Of a DNA stretch of 64,000 bases, positions 60,694-64,000 are shown in pieces. The position numbers and the translations under genes are program-made. The DNA is from Buxus sempervirens (Eukaryota > Streptophyta > Magnoliopsida > Buxales > Buxaceae). Within the stretch, counting starts at the first letter, position 1, and each line of letters opens with the position of its first letter. Location of the stretch: contig OX387188.1 in NCBI GenBank assembly GCA_947561395.2, positions 38,311,942 to 38,375,941 of the forward strand, in the 5' to 3' direction. The notes beneath the pieces are model-generated. The model saw only the letters and a list, made by a program, of their open reading frames with translations. It was not told the DNA's origin and did not search any database.

Positions 60694-63518
60694 ATGGAGG
60701 TCAAGCTACTGAAATCCACTTCTCCCGTGGTTTTAAAGCCTAATGTTTTACGAAGCTCAAGGCCCTACTCCGTCTTCGCCAACCAAACAGAGCGTACTCC
60801 GTCCGTGAGATATTTTCAATCAAATCCATCTAGGATGGGATTTCAATCTATTCAAGCTTCTGCAACTTTTCCTCCTGGGTAAGAAGTTGAAATCTTCTTG
60901 ATTTTTCCTCAACTCCTGTGTCACTGCATTTAATTTTTGTTTTGTTTCACCATTTACCTGGAAACTCTTTGATGGATGTTCTGAAATTCGATCATTTTTA
61001 CAACTGAAATGCTCTGTTATATATACCCTCTCTCCATTCCTATGCTAAGAACTTTTTATTTTTATTTTTCTCTGATAGTAGGCATGTTTTATTTTTATCT
61101 ATTTATTTGTTTACTGGTTTCAAATCCCCTTTTTTGGGTCTGGAATAGCTTACTAACTTAAAATTTATCCATTAATTGTTATTGTTGGTGTGAAGTGTTG
61201 AATGTGTGTGTTTAATTGTCGAAGAATATACTTTGTAGATTGTTTTAAATATTTATGTGTAATAAGTCAATGCGAGTTTTTTATCGAAAGAAAATGTGAA
61301 AATGGATGGTATTATGTATAATTGATTGTGAATATTTTGAAATTCTTAAGTTCCATTTCTTTGCATCATGAAAACTTATATTGAGTACTGATTATTTCTT
61401 TAGACAATAAAATTATTATTCTCGCTATCTACTTATGTGATTTTGTGGGTTTTTTTTTCTCCTTTGGGCATTCATTAACATGTATTATTGATTCAATGCA
61501 GGTCGTGTTCATCATAAACAATAATATGGTTAAGAAACATTGTTTTTTTTTAAAGGTATTGCATGCAAGGAGTGTTTCACATAGTGAATGCATGTAACAT
61601 TTGCTCAGAACACTACATACATCTATATACAAGCATCGTGGTTTACCCCTATCTCACTCTCCTCATATGTTAATTTATATTCACAGGGTAGAAAACCAGA
61701 TCATATGTGCATGAGTTCATGTATTCTAATTACATACATGCATGTGTATAATCATGCACAACAACTATTAGAATTGTCAGCATTTTACATGAATGTACTG
61801 CTGTATGGGCTGTTGTATCTATTGTTTACATGCAAAGGTGAAAATGTTAAAAAAGACATGCATGAATGTAGGGGCATACTTGTTAGAAACTGTAATTAAA
61901 CCTCTGACCCCAAGGTTACAAACAAAAAATTAGGTTTAGTTAATCTACATGCTTAACTGCAGTGCACAGGTTAGGTGTTGTGTTTATGCATAATTGCATA
62001 CATGGTATGCCTAGTCAAACATGCATGAAGACATTCCTAATTTTTTTACTTGCCTATAGGTGCAAATTCATGAATTCATGGTTACATTAAATATTTCAAT
62101 AGCTTCATTTATTCTTTTAAGTCTTGGATTTAACATGCTCTGACTTTAGGGTTTGTATATGTATAGAATTCTACAGAAGAGAAGAGTAGATGAGAGTGAT
62201 AGCTTGACACTGGACAGTATAAGGCATTATCTAATCAGACAAGAGGATAGCATAATATTTAGCCTTTTGGAGAGGGCTCAATACTGTTACAATGCTGATA
62301 CGTATGACAGTAATGCATTCTCCATGGATGGGTTTGATGGCTCGTTGGTTGAGTTCATGGTAAAGGAAACTGAAAAGCTTCATGCTAAGGTATGCCAATA
62401 TCCAAATCAGAATAAGAAAAATGGAAGAATAAGATAAAACCGATATGGTTGAAAAATCTCTGATTGAATTTTGATATGAATTAGGTGGGAAGATATAAGA
62501 GCCCCGATGAGCATCCTTTCTTCCCAGAAGACTTACCTGAGCCAATGCTTCCACCACTGCAATACCCACAGGTATAATATTAGTATATTGATTCAAATAT
62601 TTTTCATGTCATCTTTTTAATAGCGACAGCTAGACCTTATGTACATGGAGTGGTGCAACAAATTAATGATCATGCCCCCAATGTACTTACTTTGTGTATA
62701 ATTATTTCTTGAAGTCGGAGTTATATAATGATACTTTATAATATTAGGTTTTATCTCTTTAAGCATGCTGATGATTTTGTTGAAACAAGGGAAGTCCTAT
62801 TTTGCATTTGGTCAGAAATTCATATGTTCCCCAAGTAGTTGGTATAAGACATTTTTTTATGTCATTGATAATCATATTTTGTACATAAAGTTTTTCTATA
62901 GGCACAGGCTGGGAACAATAGTGGCTAGACTTGACTGTGACACTTGGTAAATATTCGAGCCATATGGTTTTAATTTGATACAACCTTAGAATTCCAAAAC
63001 CAGGTCCTTTTTTCAATTATTATGCTTGAAAGTTTAATTCACAACTTGGAAGACAAAGGAAGTACCTTTTGTGTAGCATTCTCAAAACCTGATTTTTTGG
63101 TCAGTTTGATCTAATTATAAGATAAGATTAATCCCAGTAGCAGCTGTATCTTTTAACCTTAATGTAACCAGCTTATAGCTTCTATGCGAACCAAACATGA
63201 ATATATATTTTTTTGTATTGAACTTCCACACCCATACACACACTCTTATCTTTCTTTCTGCATACCCCCTGAATTTGTCATATTGTCTCATTTTTTTTTG
63301 TTTTTCACCACTGATTCGAAGTTATTTGTTCTATCACTGTTTCTAAGCTGGGCTTGATCTTGATTTGCAAATAGGTTTTGCATCCAACTGCCAATTCAAT
63401 TAATATCAACAACAAGGTTTGGAATATGTATTTCATTGATCTTTTACCAAGATTGGTAAAAGGAGGGGCTGATGGTAATTCTGGATCAACTGCAGTTTGC
63501 GACACAATTTGCTTGCAG
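60694..63518 (+). CDS. CM: Chorismate mutase, plastid type (5' part; continues past the window)
   Basis: Chorismate mutase converts chorismate to prephenate, the committed step to phenylalanine and tyrosine. Exons seen are 60694-60878, about 62167-62389, 62485-62571 and 63375-63518. They encode 213 aa of an expected 310-335, and the rest lies beyond 64000. Residues 1-61 are rich in Ser, Arg and hydroxylated residues, as in a chloroplast transit peptide. The family core RVDESDSLTLDSIRHYLIRQ, LLERAQYCYNADTY, DGFDGSLVEFMVKETEKLH, YKSPDEHPFFPEDLPEPMLP and NGNSGSTAVCD-type GNSGSTAVCD follow. An in-frame ATG at 60598 exists, but MEVKLL is the family start. The exon-2 acceptor (62165-62166) is the least certain junction; another AG a few bases on would also keep phase. 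CM3 or CM1 type cannot be separated. Confidence 0.92.
60879..62166. other. Chorismate mutase intron 1
   Basis: A 1.29-kb AT-rich intron with no recognised gene or repeat. Many catgcatg-like words occur at 61560-62050. Confidence 0.6.
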
Positions 63519-63654
63519 GTATTTTTTTTTTTCCTCTTACCTAGTTATATTCACTTTATAATCAATTAACATATCTTCCAAGCCATTGGAGGATGTTATT
63601 AGGTTATGTTGCTTGTATTTTGATGGTATGTAGGCTCTAGAATTCAAAAGTTTA

Positions 63655-64000
63655 GGCAGTTTGAAGTATCATGGGTACAACCCAGAGATGTGAATCTTGT
63701 CCTCTCTTCTTGGAAATGTAGTAAGGGGGTTTCACGAGTTCAGGTGCTATGGAGATTGACACCAGCAGCTATTCTTTGGTCAATTTGGAAGGAAAGGAAT
63801 AAGAGAATCTTTGATAATGGGGAGAGGTCTCCTAGTGCCTTATTTAAGTATGCTCTAAGCTTTCTTCTCTATTGGGCATCAAGTTCGGAGTCTTGTGAAG
63901 GTTTAAACCTTCAGGATGTATTACTTTGTGAAAATTTCAGGGAGTTGTAGTGACCTTGGAGAAATCAGCTGTACACTCTTGGTGTACAGCTTTGTAACCC
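63655..64000 (+). mobile_element. 3' fragment of an L1-type LINE
   Basis: The frame to 63949 reads LWRLTPAAILWSIWKERNKRIFD, the usual C-terminal block of plant LINE ORF2. It corresponds to a broken stretch (LWTLWRARNQIIF) in the LINE in the PTEN intron. Then comes 3'-UTR-like gtacactcttggtgtacagc. It lies in the intron after chorismate mutase exon 4, in sense orientation, and is cut off by the window end. Confidence 0.75.

Noticed and set aside
1-64000. CRISPR array, bacterial operon or organelle insert
   Set aside because: Spliced genes, plant transposons and lack of regular spaced repeats rule out a CRISPR array or operon. No stretch reads as plastid or mitochondrial coding sequence.

Overview
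This is a plant nuclear genome segment. The genes are spliced with GT-AG introns, non-coding DNA is AT-rich, the protein families are plant-specific (DUF863, nodulin-related protein, FMO GS-OX type), and there are plant Ty1/copia, L1, RTE-like, SINE, hAT-like and foldback elements. It looks like a dicot, but the species cannot be fixed from the sequence. All exon structures below were worked out by hand from reading frame, splice consensus and recalled family sequences. All functions are inferred from homology.

Layout. (1) 1-2573 (+): complete seven-exon flavin-containing monooxygenase of the FMO GS-OX-like type. (2) 3955-14742 (+): PTEN-type phosphatase gene with a 5'-leader intron and seven coding exons. 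Its fourth coding intron carries a 2.65-kb, 5'-truncated, dead L1-type LINE bounded by a perfect 13-bp target-site duplication. Its third intron holds a 217-bp tandem duplication and RTE-like LINE debris. (3) 15479-32898: a direct tandem segmental duplication (copy A 15479-24012, copy B 24803-32898). Each copy holds a nodulin-related protein gene (minus strand) divergent from a GDAP2-type macro-domain/Sec14-domain gene (plus strand). Both nodulin-related copies are open. GDAP2 is complete only in copy B, where it continues to 34894 (14 exons, 563 aa). In copy A it is a pseudogene with several independent lesions. Comparing the copies exposes empty and filled sites for three insertions: a hAT-like MITE and a solo LTR in A, and a GC-rich element in B. 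(4) 36300-43330 (-): DUF863 gene (1062 aa) with a 2.7-kb leader intron. (5) 43.4-60.6 kb: repeat-rich DNA with foldback elements, a hAT-like MITE with a perfect 8-bp TSD, an apparently intact copia element (49858-55048, identical 156-bp LTRs, 5-bp TSD, 1487-aa polyprotein), a two-exon dCTP pyrophosphatase gene (56018-56460, -), a SINE, and a structured-RNA candidate behind an snRNA-like USE+TATA promoter. (6) 60694 to the window end (+): plastid-type chorismate mutase, first four exons only, with an LINE 3' fragment in the intron that follows.

The order GDAP2 - DUF863 - chorismate mutase matches what I recall of Arabidopsis chromosome 1 (At1g69340, At1g69360, At1g69370), so the right half looks like a conserved syntenic block expanded by transposons. 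The genes do not form one pathway: FMO is S-oxygenation, PTEN phosphoinositide signalling, GDAP2 ADP-ribose/lipid binding, DUF863 a likely nuclear regulator, dCTPase nucleotide-pool cleaning, chorismate mutase Phe/Tyr synthesis.
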